Shown: piece by piece, positions 17,378 through 25,953 of the stretch
How positions within the stretch are numbered: position 1 is the first letter of the stretch
How the letters are laid out: the number at the start of each line of letters is the position of its first letter
Source: Methanoculleus sp.
GTDB taxonomy: Archaea; Halobacteriota; Methanomicrobia; Methanomicrobiales; Methanoculleaceae
Direction of reading: 5' to 3'
Length of the DNA: 64,000 bases
NCBI RefSeq assembly: GCF_020696975.1
Contig: NZ_JAJGBK010000032.1
Location: 269,372 to 333,371 of the forward strand
Notes under the pieces: generated by a model
Databases searched by the model: none
The model's input: only the letters and a program-made list of their open reading frames with translations
What the model was told of the DNA's origin: nothing
Program-made: the position numbers and the translations under genes

Positions 17378-18706
17378 ATGTCCCGTGATGCCACTTCCGC
17401 GATGCTCGAGCGCATCGAAAAGGATAATGTCAAATTCCTTCGTCTGCAGTTCACCGACCTTCTTGGCATGCCAAAAAACGTCGCCATCCCGGTGAAACAG
17501 GCAGAGAAGGCACTGACCGGTGGTATCGGGTTTGACGGGTCGTCGATCGAGGGGTTCGTCCGGATCGAAGAGTCCGATATGGTGCTCAAACCCGACCTCT
17601 CCACCTACACCCTCCTGCCCTGGCGGGTTCAGGAGTACGCCGAGGCGCGCTTCGTATGCGATGTCTACAAGGCCAACGGCAAACCGTTCGAGGGCGACCC
17701 GCGCTACGTGCTCCGGCGCGCGATGGAGGATGCGGCGAAGGACGGCTACGTCTTCAACACCGGACCGGAACTGGAGTTCTTCCTCTTCAAGATGCTTGAC
17801 GGCAAACCGACCACGCAGTTCCAGGACGTCGGCGGCTACTTCGACCTTGCGCCGACCGACCTTGCCGAGGATGTCCGGCGCGAGATCATCCTCGCCCTCA
17901 CGGAGATGGGGTTCGAGATCGAGGCGTCCCACCATGAGGTCGCCGAGAGCCAGCACGAGATTGACTTCAAGTACAGCGATGCGCTCCACACGGCGGACAG
18001 CGTCATCACGTTCAAGTTCGCGGTCAAGACGATGGCGCTGATGCGCGGCCTGCACGCGTCCTTCATGGCAAAACCGATCTACGGGATCTGCGGGAGCGGG
18101 ATGCATACCAACTGCTCGCTTGCAAAAGACGGCAAAAACGCCTTCTACGATCCCGAAGCCCCCCTGCAACTCTCAGAGACCTGCATGCACTTCATCGGGG
18201 GGCTCCTCCGTCACGCCCGGGCCATCACCCGGGTCGCGAACCCGACGATCAACTCCTACAAACGGCTCGTCCCCGGCTACGAAGCGCCCTGTTACGTCAG
18301 CTGGAGCGCGAGCAACCGGTCGACGCTCGTCCGGGTCCCGGCGCCCCGCGGCAACAGCACCCGGGTCGAGTTCCGCAGCCCCGACCCGACCTGCAACCCC
18401 TACCTCGCCTTCGCCGCGATGCTCGCCGCCGGGATGGAAGGCGTCCGCCAGAAGATCGAGCCGCCGGTCGGCGTCGATAAGAATATCTACCATATGACGG
18501 CCGCCGAGCGGGACTGCGCCGGGATCACGACACTGCCCGGCGACCTTTACGAGGCGCACCAGGCCCTGCTTGCCGACGATCTCATCTGCAGGGCGTTCGG
18601 GCCCCATGTCGTCGAGGCGCTCACGAACGTCACGAACGCCGAGTGGGACGCTTACCGGACGGTGGTCCACCCCTGGGAACTCGAGCGCTACCTCGCGACA
18701 TACTAA
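17378..18706 (+). CDS. glnA: Glutamine synthetase
   Basis: 442 residues, a GSI-alpha sized enzyme. Motifs: GIGFDGSSIEGF (substrate region), PGYEAPCYVSWSASNRS, the metal/ammonia-site Glu in FNTGPELEFFLF, and HTNCSLAKDGKNAF. The Tyr adenylylation loop of GSI-beta (NLYDLPPE type) is not apparent. It condenses glutamate, ammonia and ATP to glutamine, supplying the divergent glutamate synthase operon. The ATG at 17378 is chosen because the open frame upstream runs through the promoter. A T-rich tract (ATTTTTTG at about 18712) follows the stop and may terminate transcription. Confidence 0.96.
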   Translation: MSRDATSAMLERIEKDNVKFLRLQFTDLLGMPKNVAIPVKQAEKALTGGIGFDGSSIEGFVRIEESDMVLKPDLSTYTLLPWRVQEYAEARFVCDVYKANGKPFEGDPRYVLRRAMEDAAKDGYVFNTGPELEFFLFKMLDGKPTTQFQDVGGYFDLAPTDLAEDVRREIILALTEMGFEIEASHHEVAESQHEIDFKYSDALHTADSVITFKFAVKTMALMRGLHASFMAKPIYGICGSGMHTNCSLAKDGKNAFYDPEAPLQLSETCMHFIGGLLRHARAITRVANPTINSYKRLVPGYEAPCYVSWSASNRSTLVRVPAPRGNSTRVEFRSPDPTCNPYLAFAAMLAAGMEGVRQKIEPPVGVDKNIYHMTAAERDCAGITTLPGDLYEAHQALLADDLICRAFGPHVVEALTNVTNAEWDAYRTVVHPWELERYLATY

Positions 18707-18818
18707 CCCCATTTTTTGAGCTGGTTCGGCCCCCGTTATCCCTTTTCAGGCATTCGGCTTCGTGTTCTCGAAGAATGTCATCCTTTTCGGGTTCCCGTCC
18801 TGCAGACGGTCGTCTCGT

Positions 18819-18898
18819 GGAACGTCGCACTTCGCGTGAGTTGATGATGGATGGAGGATGGCGGAGGCTCACGCGAAGTCAGTGTAGTGCAGCGTTCC
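18819..18898. repeat. Long imperfect inverted repeat between glnA and the next gene
   Basis: The arm GGAACGTCGCACTTCGCGTGAG (18819-18840) pairs with 18868-18898, which contains CTCACGCGAAGT and then, after a short bulge, GTGCAGCGTTCC. The inner 12 base pairs are perfect, and the outer 12 pair with two mismatches. The loop is 27 bases. No gene overlaps it. It may be a structured RNA, a terminator or a small mobile remnant. The rest of 18707-18973 shows nothing else. Confidence 0.6.
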
Positions 18899-18973
18899 GG
18901 GTAGATGCGGCTGGTCTTCCGATACGCGGGCTGCAAAAAAGGGGATCGATGGTCTCTTATGAACCGGCCGGCC

Positions 18974-19291
18974 TCAGCAGCACTGCTTGTCGCCGGCCTC
19001 TTCTCCCTCGAGGAGGAGCCTCCCGAAGAGCATCCGTTCGAGGACGGAGGCCACGTACTTCATCCGCTGGGCCTTCTCCATATCCTCGTAACGGTGGATG
19101 TCGGCGTAAACCTGCAGGCGGACGAGGCCGAACCGGAGACGGTCGAGGTCTTCGTCCCCGAGTCCCGAAGCCTCACGGTAGACGGGCTCGAGCAGGAAGG
19201 GAAACTCCTCGAAGTTCTCAAGCGCCTCGACGACCTTCGAGAATATCGTGAGGGGTTCCTCCTGTCCGGCAAGAATCCGTGAGTACTCCAT
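18974..19291 (-). CDS. Small acidic protein of unknown function behind mrp
   Basis: 105 residues, acidic and helix-rich, with no signal peptide or membrane segment, ending in GDKQCC. I do not recognise the family. Its ATG is one base after the Mrp/NBP35 stop codon (TAATATG), so the two are translated from one mRNA. A role with the Fe-S carrier is possible because of this coupling and the C-terminal Cys pair, but nothing in the sequence proves it. Confidence 0.65.
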   Translation of the reverse strand: MEYSRILAGQEEPLTIFSKVVEALENFEEFPFLLEPVYREASGLGDEDLDRLRFGLVRLQVYADIHRYEDMEKAQRMKYVASVLERMLFGRLLLEGEEAGDKQCC

Positions 19292-19292
19292 A

Positions 19293-20189
19293 TTACCCCT
19301 CGATCTCTTTCACAAGGGCTTCCATGATGGCATCGAAACTCTTCCGGGTCGGGTTGTCCTCAGCACGGCGGATGATGAAGGGCCGCCCTTCGTCCGCGGC
19401 CCTTCGCATCTCGGGATCGAGCGGAATGGCGCCGAGGAATGGCACACCGAGTTCCTTTGCCTCTTTCTCTCCACCGCCCCTGCCGAAGACATCGATCTCC
19501 TCCTTGCAGTGGGGGCAGACGAATCCGCTCATGTTCTCCACGATCCCGAGGACCCGGAGTTCGAGTTTCTTCACGAACTCAGCCGCTTTGCTCGAATCGA
19601 GGATTGCAACGTCCTGCGGGGTGGTGACGATGACCGCTCCGGCGATGTTCGGGGCGAGCTGGGCGACAGTGAGAGCCTCATCCCCGGTGCCGGGCGGGAG
19701 GTCGACGACCAGGTAGTCGAGGTCGCCCCAGTTGACGTCTTCCAGGAACTGCCGGATGACCGTCATCTTCATCGGCCCGCGCCAGATAACGGGAGTGTTG
19801 CGCTCCGGGAGCAGAAACGCCATGGAGATGACCGCAAGGTTGCCGGTGATCCTGACCGGTTCGATGATCTTCCCGTCGTAGGACTGGAGACGGGCGTCCT
19901 CGACGCCGAGCATCTTCGGGATGTCCGGGCCGTGGATGTCGAGGTCGATGAGCCCCGTGTTATACCCGCGGTTCGCGAGGGCATAGGCGAGGTTCGTCGA
20001 GACCGTACTCTTGCCGACCCCGCCTTTTCCAGAGAGGACGAGAACGACATGCTTTACGCTGATATTGGCTTTCGGCGGGAGATCTTTCGGGGCGCCCGTG
20101 TTTCTCTGGTCGCTGCACCCGGTCGCTGATGGACAGCTGGCACAGTTCCCGGCACAGGTTTCCTTATTGGGTTCGTTTGTCTGAGTCAT
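19293..20189 (-). CDS. Mrp/NBP35-family P-loop ATPase, Fe-S cluster carrier
   Basis: 298 residues. The deviant Walker A GKGGVGKSTVSTNLA and the following LIDLDIHGPDIPKMLG are hallmarks of the Mrp/NBP35/ApbC family; DLPPGTGDEAL is the switch region. A Cys-rich N-terminus (CAGNCASCPSATGC) resembles the cluster-binding N-terminus of eukaryotic Nbp35, and the C-terminal VCPHCK provides the conserved CxxC. It transfers Fe-S clusters to apoproteins and probably serves the many Fe-S enzymes of a methanogen. It is followed directly by a small acidic gene. Confidence 0.92.
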   Translation of the reverse strand: MTQTNEPNKETCAGNCASCPSATGCSDQRNTGAPKDLPPKANISVKHVVLVLSGKGGVGKSTVSTNLAYALANRGYNTGLIDLDIHGPDIPKMLGVEDARLQSYDGKIIEPVRITGNLAVISMAFLLPERNTPVIWRGPMKMTVIRQFLEDVNWGDLDYLVVDLPPGTGDEALTVAQLAPNIAGAVIVTTPQDVAILDSSKAAEFVKKLELRVLGIVENMSGFVCPHCKEEIDVFGRGGGEKEAKELGVPFLGAIPLDPEMRRAADEGRPFIIRRAEDNPTRKSFDAIMEALVKEIEG

Positions 20190-20328
20190 AGGAAGTATCC
20201 TCTGCGGTATAGTATCCTTCTAGAGAAGGATCTAAAGCTACTATATATTAACGGTAAAAAGCCACAAAAAGGTATAGATGATGGCAAATAATCCTGTTCT
20301 GCCCGGGACCGCTGTTTCGGGTACGGGA

Positions 20329-20634
20329 TTATCCCCCGGCGGCGGGAGGAAAGAGGGCGACGGTGTCGCCGTCGTTGAGGGGCGTTGCAAGGCCCCCGCT
20401 GAAGTGGATGTTCCTGCCGTTCTTTAAGATATTGACGTATGCTCTGATCTCCCCGGCAGGGGTGAAGAGGGCGTCGCCGAGCCCCGGGTGCCGGGCGGCG
20501 AGGAGGTTGAGGAGGTCACCGACGGTCGATCCTTCCAGGACCTCTGCATCGTGCTCCGCCGGGAGGGTATCACGGAGCATGGCAAACGCCCTGATCCTCA
20601 CCCGTATACAGCCATCACTCTCCGCGCAGTTCAT
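20329..20634 (-). CDS. MoaD/ubiquitin-like small sulfur-carrier protein
   Basis: 101 residues with a beta-grasp pattern (IRVRIRAFAMLRD, TVGDLLNLLAARHP, RAYVNILKNGRNI, LNDGDTVALFPPAAGG). The C-terminal Gly-Gly is the site of adenylation and thiocarboxylation, or conjugation, in MoaD and SAMP proteins. It is divergent from a tungsten aldehyde oxidoreductase, so a role in the pterin cofactor of that enzyme is likely. Some archaeal homologues are protein modifiers, which remains possible. Confidence 0.85.
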   Translation of the reverse strand: MNCAESDGCIRVRIRAFAMLRDTLPAEHDAEVLEGSTVGDLLNLLAARHPGLGDALFTPAGEIRAYVNILKNGRNIHFSGGLATPLNDGDTVALFPPAAGG

Positions 20635-20791
20635 CCGATAGCCGGGTGATGGGGGTGCCCGGCCTTATTGGTATCGCTCCGGGGGTAGTTGGATCTGATG
20701 TGATTTCCTTTATTCTAAAGTTAATTGGATGTTTGTCGTCGTCGGCAGCCTTATTAACTCCGGGCGGGGCCTGTGGGGATGGTGGTCATGC

Positions 20792-22600
20792 ATGAACGGC
20801 TACGCAGAGAAGATCCTTCACGTCGACCTTGCGCGTGAACGGATGGTGGAAGAGCCGTTTCCCGAAGGATGGAGACGGAAGTATATCGGAGGCAGGGGGC
20901 TCGGGGTCCGTATCTTTCAGGATATGGTAAACCCCGGCATCGATCCTCTTGGTGCGGAGAATGTGCTGATCTTTGCCACCGGGCCGGTCGCGGGAAGCGG
21001 CCTGCCGCTCGGGTCCCGGTACGACGTCATCACAAAGTCCCCGCTGACCGGGACACTGACCAGCGCGAACTCCGGCGGGAAGTTCGGCACCAGCATGAAA
21101 CGGGCGGGGTTTGATGCGGTCGTGATCCGGGGTCGGGCGGAGCGGCCGGTCTCCCTCGTCCTCGACGACGGACGTGCGGAACTTCGGGACGCCTCGGATC
21201 TCGTGGGGATGACGACGAGCGAGACCTCCTCGGCCTTACAGGCGGACCTCGGTGATCCCGGTGCGAGCGTCGCCTGCATCGGTCCCGCCGGCGAGCGGCT
21301 GACCCGGATCGCCGCCATAATCAACGAGAACTCCAGGGCCGCCGGCCGCGGGGGCGTCGGCGCCGTGATGGGATCGAAGAACCTCAAAGCGGTTGCCGCC
21401 CGGGGGGCCGGCCGGATCACCGTTGCCGACGCCGCCCGGTTCGCCGCCCTGAAGAAAGAGATCGCCGGAAAGATCCGGGAGAACGCCATATCGGGCGGCG
21501 GGCTGCCCCGGTTCGGGACGGCGGTCCTCGTGAACATCATCAACGAGAACTACATCCTCCCGACCCGGAACTTCCAGACCGCACACTTCCCCGCCGCGGA
21601 GAACGTCTCGGGCGAGCGGATGGCCGATACCATCCTCTCCGGGAAGATGGGGTGCCAGGCCTGCGTCATCCAGTGCGGCCGCGACGTCGAGGTCGAAGGA
21701 AAGCGGACGGCGGGCCCGGAGTACGAGACGATCTGGGCGTTCGGCCCTGACTGCGGGATCGACAACCTTGCGGCCGTCGTGGAGGCGAACAACCTCTGTA
21801 ACGACCTCGGTATCGACACGATCTCCGCCGGGTCGACGATCGCCTGCGCCATGGAACTCTCGGAGAAGGGCTACATCGATGAAGAGATCCGGTTCGGCGA
21901 CGTGGACCGGATGGTCGACCTCGTCCGCCGGATCGGCTATCGCGACGGCATCGGCGACGAACTTGCGGAAGGCTCCTTCCGATTCGCGAGAAGGCACGGC
22001 CACCCCGACCTCTCCATGAGCGTCAAGCGGCAGGAACTTCCTGCCTACGACCCCCGGGGGCTGCAGGGGCACGGCCTTGCCTACGCGACATCGGTCCGGG
22101 GCGGCGACCATGTCTACGCCTACCTGATCGCCCCGGAAGTGCTCGGGTCGCCGGAGAAACTTGATCCCTACTCGAGCGACGGGAAGGCGGCCTGGACGAA
22201 GACGTTCCAGGACCTCACTGCGTTCATCGACTCGTCGGGGAGCTGCCTCTTCACCTCATTCCCGCTCGGGGCGGCGGATTACGGGGCCATGGTCTCGGCG
22301 GTCACCGGCTACGATATCGATGCGGGTGAGGTGCTCCGGACCGGCGAGCGGATCTGGAACATGCAGAGGGTCTTCAACCTGAGAGCCGGGTGCACCCGGG
22401 AGGACGATACCCTGCCGCCGCGCCTCCTCCACGAACCGCTCACCGAAGGCGCCCCGAAAGGCCGTGTCTGGGAGCGCGAGCCGCTCCTTGACGAATACTA
22501 CGATATCCGGGGATGGGACCGCGAAGGGCGCCCTACGGCGGAGAAACTCCGCGAACTCGGCATCGAGCAGAAAGAAGCGGTGGCGGTTCCGGTTCCCTGA
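20792..22600 (+). CDS. aor: Tungsten-containing aldehyde:ferredoxin oxidoreductase
   Basis: 602 residues, the usual AOR length. The N-terminal pterin-binding segment includes YIGGRGLGVRIF, TGPVAGSGLPLGSRYDV and SANSGGKFGTSMKRAG. The 4Fe-4S ligands are GCQACVIQC, with a distal Cys in DSSGSCLFTSF; the second pterin motif is in DCGIDNLAAVVEANNLCNDL. It oxidises aldehydes to acids and reduces ferredoxin in the cytoplasm. ATG 20792 follows a GGGGATGGTGGTC ribosome-binding stretch; the open frame before it is not family-like. The divergent MoaD-like gene supports a cofactor link. The actual substrate is unknown. Confidence 0.92.
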   Translation: MNGYAEKILHVDLARERMVEEPFPEGWRRKYIGGRGLGVRIFQDMVNPGIDPLGAENVLIFATGPVAGSGLPLGSRYDVITKSPLTGTLTSANSGGKFGTSMKRAGFDAVVIRGRAERPVSLVLDDGRAELRDASDLVGMTTSETSSALQADLGDPGASVACIGPAGERLTRIAAIINENSRAAGRGGVGAVMGSKNLKAVAARGAGRITVADAARFAALKKEIAGKIRENAISGGGLPRFGTAVLVNIINENYILPTRNFQTAHFPAAENVSGERMADTILSGKMGCQACVIQCGRDVEVEGKRTAGPEYETIWAFGPDCGIDNLAAVVEANNLCNDLGIDTISAGSTIACAMELSEKGYIDEEIRFGDVDRMVDLVRRIGYRDGIGDELAEGSFRFARRHGHPDLSMSVKRQELPAYDPRGLQGHGLAYATSVRGGDHVYAYLIAPEVLGSPEKLDPYSSDGKAAWTKTFQDLTAFIDSSGSCLFTSFPLGAADYGAMVSAVTGYDIDAGEVLRTGERIWNMQRVFNLRAGCTREDDTLPPRLLHEPLTEGAPKGRVWEREPLLDEYYDIRGWDREGRPTAEKLRELGIEQKEAVAVPVP

Positions 22601-22606
22601 TCCCGC

Positions 22607-23044
22607 CTACTTTTTGATATGCCAGCCGCCCGTCGCTTCGGGGATGCAGTCGATCTCGGGTGAGTAGGGTTTGATGTCGAGCACCGGGGTGCCGTCCAGG
22701 GCGTCGAGCCCACAGACGACCAGGACACCCCCCTCACGCCGGACAAGGTCGACGATCCCGAGCCCGATCGGGTTCGGCCGGGCGGGTGAGCGGGTCGAGA
22801 AGACCCCTCTCTCCCGGGTCTCGCCGGGTGGCGTTGCATGGAGCAGCCCCCGCTCCGCCCGGTCAAGCCAGTAGAGCACGATGAGATGGCTGCTCCGCTC
22901 TATATCCTCAAGCCCGGGGAGATACGCGTCGAGGATGTGGATCTCGGCGACGGTATCTGCCAACCGTCCCTGGCGGGGGGCGTCGCCCCGGACCTGGTAG
23001 GGCGATCGGACGACGCCGATGGGGATGCACTCGATCGCAGTCAT
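22607..23044 (-). CDS. trmO: TrmO-family tRNA N6-methyl-t6A37 methyltransferase (TsaA/YaeB)
   Basis: 145 residues, the size of the TsaA-like beta-barrel domain alone. Motifs: IGVVRSPYQVRGDAPRQG, HLIVLYWLD, GVFSTRSPARPNPIGL and DIKPYSPEID. Family members use SAM to methylate t6A37 in threonine tRNA. The ATG lies 3 bases after the RNase HI stop codon with a ribosome-binding site (AGGAGA) inside that gene, so the pair is an operon. Archaeal members are less well characterised than the bacterial enzyme. Confidence 0.88.
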   Translation of the reverse strand: MTAIECIPIGVVRSPYQVRGDAPRQGRLADTVAEIHILDAYLPGLEDIERSSHLIVLYWLDRAERGLLHATPPGETRERGVFSTRSPARPNPIGLGIVDLVRREGGVLVVCGLDALDGTPVLDIKPYSPEIDCIPEATGGWHIKK

Positions 23045-23047
23045 ACT

Positions 23048-23473
23048 CTATCTCCTCTGCCGTTCCGCATCAAGCGTCTCGTTGCAGAGACGGTCCGCGA
23101 CCTGGATGCAGGGATGTTCCCTGGGAACGCTCTCGAACCTGACATCCGTGAAGGCGCCGGCCAGCCGCCGCACCTCGCCCGCAAGGGCTGCAAGGTGCTC
23201 TTTGGTGATGCGGTACCTGCCGGTGAGCTGGCGGACGACGAGTTCCGAGTCCGACCGGACGATAAGCCTGCCCTGAGTGAACTCGCGGGCAGCGGTAAGA
23301 CCGTTGATGACGGCGTGGTACTCGGCCACGTTGTTTGTCGCCTTCCCGATATACTCCGATCGACCGGCCACAACGGAGCCGTCCCGCACGATCACGTATG
23401 CCCAGGCGGCGTCTCCGGGGTTTCCCCGTGATGCACCGTCTGTGTACAGCCTCACGGTATCTGCTGTCGTCAC
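23048..23473 (-). CDS. rnhA: Ribonuclease HI family protein
   Basis: 141 residues. The acidic active-site residues are in LYTDGASRGNPG (first Asp), TNNVAEYHAVINGL (Glu) and IVRSDSELVVRQL (Asp), matching the archaeal/short RNase HI group that lacks the basic protrusion. It degrades RNA in RNA:DNA hybrids. The GTG at 23473 is preferred, since a GGGAGGAG ribosome-binding site is 5 bases upstream; an ATG-led extension would have no family similarity. It precedes trmO in the operon. Confidence 0.88.
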   Translation of the reverse strand: MTTADTVRLYTDGASRGNPGDAAWAYVIVRDGSVVAGRSEYIGKATNNVAEYHAVINGLTAAREFTQGRLIVRSDSELVVRQLTGRYRITKEHLAALAGEVRRLAGAFTDVRFESVPREHPCIQVADRLCNETLDAERQRR

Positions 23474-23612
23474 GGATGCTCCTCCCGGTCGCATTTTATC
23501 CGCACCATCTGCCGTGATCATCAATCTTTAGGATGTTATTGATATCGTTCTCCCGCTCGACGGGACCGCCCACCGGAAGATGTTAATATCCCGGTGCAGT
23601 AAAGGCGAGCGT

Positions 23613-24317
23613 ATGCTGGACGCGGGCAGGATCATTGAGGATGAAGCGTTGCGGGACCGACTGGGTGTCTTTGAGGATCGGACCGATGCCGGAAGACACC
23701 TTGCAGCGACCCTCTCAACGCTCGAGACGATCACCGAACCGGTGGTCTGTGCCATCCCTGCCGGGGGGGTGCCGCCGGGGCTTGAGGTGGTACGGGCCTT
23801 GAAGGCGCCGCTCCGGATGGCGGTGGTCCGGAAGGTGCAGGTACCCTGGAACCCGGAAGCCGGGTTCGGCGCCGTGACCTGGGACGGGCAGGTCTTCCTG
23901 AACCGTGCCCTCATGGCCGGGCTCGACCTCTCGGAGGCCGAGGTGGACGCTGCTGTCGAGAAGGCCAGAAAGAACGTGGAAGAGCGTATGAAGAAGTTCT
24001 CCGGCGGTCAGCAGGGTCCGGGGCTCGAAGGCCGGACCGCGATCCTGATCGACGACGGCCTTGCAACCGGGTACACGATGCTCGCCACCGTCGAGGCGGC
24101 CCGGGCCGAGTCGCCCCGCGAGATCATCGTGGCGGTCCCTACCGGCTCTCTTCACGCCGTCAACTTCATCGCCCGGAAGGCAGAGATCGTCGTCTGCTTG
24201 AACATCAGGACCAGCCGCACCTTCGCGGTCGCGCAGGCGTACGAGCGGTGGCACGACCTTACTGACCGGGAAGTCCAGGAGTTGCTGATCCAGGCCCGGG
24301 ATATGGGACTCTTCTGA
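23613..24317 (+). CDS. Phosphoribosyltransferase-family protein
   Basis: 234 residues. The PRPP-binding signature of type I phosphoribosyltransferases appears as TAILIDDGLATGYTML at about residue 152. The N-terminal part (CAIPAGGVPPGLEVVRALKA, VRKVQVPWNPEAGFGAV) is as in the stand-alone predicted phosphoribosyltransferases of archaea and mycobacteria, whose substrate is unknown. The ATG at 23613 lies about 30 bases behind the TATA-like GATGTTAATATCC at 23579-23591. The first PEBP gene follows after 10 bases, so it may be read from the same mRNA. Confidence 0.82.
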   Translation: MLDAGRIIEDEALRDRLGVFEDRTDAGRHLAATLSTLETITEPVVCAIPAGGVPPGLEVVRALKAPLRMAVVRKVQVPWNPEAGFGAVTWDGQVFLNRALMAGLDLSEAEVDAAVEKARKNVEERMKKFSGGQQGPGLEGRTAILIDDGLATGYTMLATVEAARAESPREIIVAVPTGSLHAVNFIARKAEIVVCLNIRTSRTFAVAQAYERWHDLTDREVQELLIQARDMGLF

Positions 24318-24327
24318 CGCATGGGGT

Positions 24328-24810
24328 ATGGCGATGGAGCCTTTAACAGTGATACTGAATTTTGGCATCTTCCCGGTGGAGCATACCTGCGATGGTGCCG
24401 ATACCTCTCCGGAGATCACGATTCTCGGCGCGAAGACGCCGTATCTCGCGATCGTCATGGAGGATCCCGATGCTACATGGGGCACGTTCACCCACTGGAT
24501 CGTCTGGAATATTCCGGCCACGGAGCTGATCCCGGAAGGTCTGGCGGCTGAAAGCGTCCTCTCCGAGCCGGTTGAGGCAGTCCAGGGGACGAATGACTCG
24601 GGAAAGGTCGGTTACACCGGCCCCTGCCCGCTCCGAGGAGAGTCACATCGCTACCTCTTCCGGGTCTACGGGCTCGCCGGCCCCCTCGATCTCCCGCCGG
24701 GAGCCGATCGGGTCGCTCTCGGACGCGCCATGGGGGACACCATCCGGCAGTACGGCGAGGCCTTCGCGGCATACGGAAGAACGGTTGAAGCAGGGCCGCC
24801 CCGGTGCTAG
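24328..24810 (+). CDS. PEBP/YbhB family protein, paralogue 1 of 4
   Basis: 160 residues. The phosphatidylethanolamine-binding (Raf-kinase-inhibitor-like) signature is intact: PVEHTCDGADTSPEI, then VMEDPDATWGTFTHWIVWNIP (DPD and THW ligand-pocket residues) and GPCPLRGESHRYLFRVYGL. Bacterial and archaeal members have no settled function; binding of small anionic ligands is suggested by the fold. Cytoplasmic, no signal peptide. It is the first of four tandem copies and follows the phosphoribosyltransferase by 10 bases. The ATG at 24334 is an alternative start. Confidence 0.88.
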   Translation: MAMEPLTVILNFGIFPVEHTCDGADTSPEITILGAKTPYLAIVMEDPDATWGTFTHWIVWNIPATELIPEGLAAESVLSEPVEAVQGTNDSGKVGYTGPCPLRGESHRYLFRVYGLAGPLDLPPGADRVALGRAMGDTIRQYGEAFAAYGRTVEAGPPRC

Positions 24811-24881
24811 GCCCGATCCCATCACCTCCGCCGCAACAGGTATATACGACCCTTCCTATTGGGTGCCGGAGAGTAACGAGT

Positions 24882-25373
24882 ATGCAGAACCTGACCATAG
24901 AACTTGGTTTCGATCAGTTTCCGCCGGAGCATACCTGTGACGGTGAGGACATCTCCCCGAAAATACGCGTTCTCGGGTCAAATGCTCCTTACCTTGCGGT
25001 CATCGTGGATGATATAGATGCCCCGCGGGGCACGTTCACCCACTGGCTTGCCTGGAACATCCCGTCGACCGGCGAGATCCCCGAAGGCATTCCTCAGGAA
25101 CCCCGGATCTCCCACCCGGTCGCTGCGGTCCAGGGGATGAACGACTTCCGGAGGACCGGTTACGGTGGCCCCTGCCCGCCGAAGGGTGCGTCGCACCGTT
25201 TCTTCATCCGGGTCTACGGCGTGGAGCGGGAACTCGATATCCCGCCGGGTGCCGACCGGACCCGGCTTGAAGGGGCACTCGCGAGCGCCGCCACCGAGTA
25301 TGGTGAGACGATGGCGACGTACCAGCGCAGAACCGCCCCCGGCATCACGCTCCCGGCCGGGCGCCGGACCTGA
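24882..25373 (+). CDS. PEBP/YbhB family protein, paralogue 2 of 4
   Basis: 163 residues with an intact family signature: PPEHTCDGEDISPKI, VDDIDAPRGTFTHWLAWNIP and GPCPPKGASHRFFIRVYGV. Compared with copy 1, the DPDA motif has become DIDA but the THW is kept. ATG 24882 has a purine-rich stretch (GGAGAGTAACGAG) upstream, and a TATA box (AGGTATATACG, about 24838-24848) precedes it, so this copy can be transcribed on its own. Function unknown. Confidence 0.88.
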   Translation: MQNLTIELGFDQFPPEHTCDGEDISPKIRVLGSNAPYLAVIVDDIDAPRGTFTHWLAWNIPSTGEIPEGIPQEPRISHPVAAVQGMNDFRRTGYGGPCPPKGASHRFFIRVYGVERELDIPPGADRTRLEGALASAATEYGETMATYQRRTAPGITLPAGRRT

Positions 25374-25426
25374 GACGCTCAGGGTCCCCGCAACCTATTT
25401 TATCGTCCTGCGCCGAAAGTCTCCGT

Positions 25427-25894
25427 ATGACCCCCGGCGTTGCCAAACTGGTCGTCTCCCTCCGTTCGGCGGAACTTCCCATCTGGAACACCTGCGATGG
25501 CGCCGATCTCTCCCCCGAACTGAGGGTTCGCGGTCTAACGGATGAGATGCGATCGATGGCAGTCTTTGCGCTGAACCCCTTCGAACCAGGGTGCTCTTTT
25601 ACAACCTGGATCATCTGGAACCTCTTGCCGTCGCCCCTGATCCCGGAGGGCATCCCCACGCAGGGTGTCGTGACGGCTCCGGTGAATGCCGTCCAGGGGA
25701 CGAACGACTACGGGAGCATCGGGTGGCGCGGTCCCTGTCCTCCTCAGGGGGAGACACACCGCTGTATCTTCAAGGTCTACGGGCTCGACGCTATGCTCGA
25801 CCTCACCCCCGGCGCAGGCAAGCACGATCTCATCGATGCGATGCGGGGCCACGTCCTCGGGTTCGGCGAGACCGCCGCCATGTACTCCCGGTGA
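25427..25894 (+). CDS. PEBP/YbhB family protein, paralogue 3 of 4, altered pocket
   Basis: 155 residues. The overall pattern is kept (WNTCDGADLSPELRV, GPCPPQGETHRCIFKVYGL), but the DPD motif is replaced by ALNPFEPG and the pocket His of THW is Thr (FTTWIIWNLLP). The ligand pocket is therefore changed. A TATA-like CCTATTTTATCG at about 25391-25402 lies some 30 bases before the ATG, which suggests an almost leaderless transcript. The function is unknown, and the change may reflect a new ligand or relaxed selection. Confidence 0.85.
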   Translation: MTPGVAKLVVSLRSAELPIWNTCDGADLSPELRVRGLTDEMRSMAVFALNPFEPGCSFTTWIIWNLLPSPLIPEGIPTQGVVTAPVNAVQGTNDYGSIGWRGPCPPQGETHRCIFKVYGLDAMLDLTPGAGKHDLIDAMRGHVLGFGETAAMYSR

Positions 25895-25953
25895 CCGCAC
25901 GCACCCTTTTTATATCTGGTTCCCAAAGGTGGCTATCGACGGAGCCTGGTACG

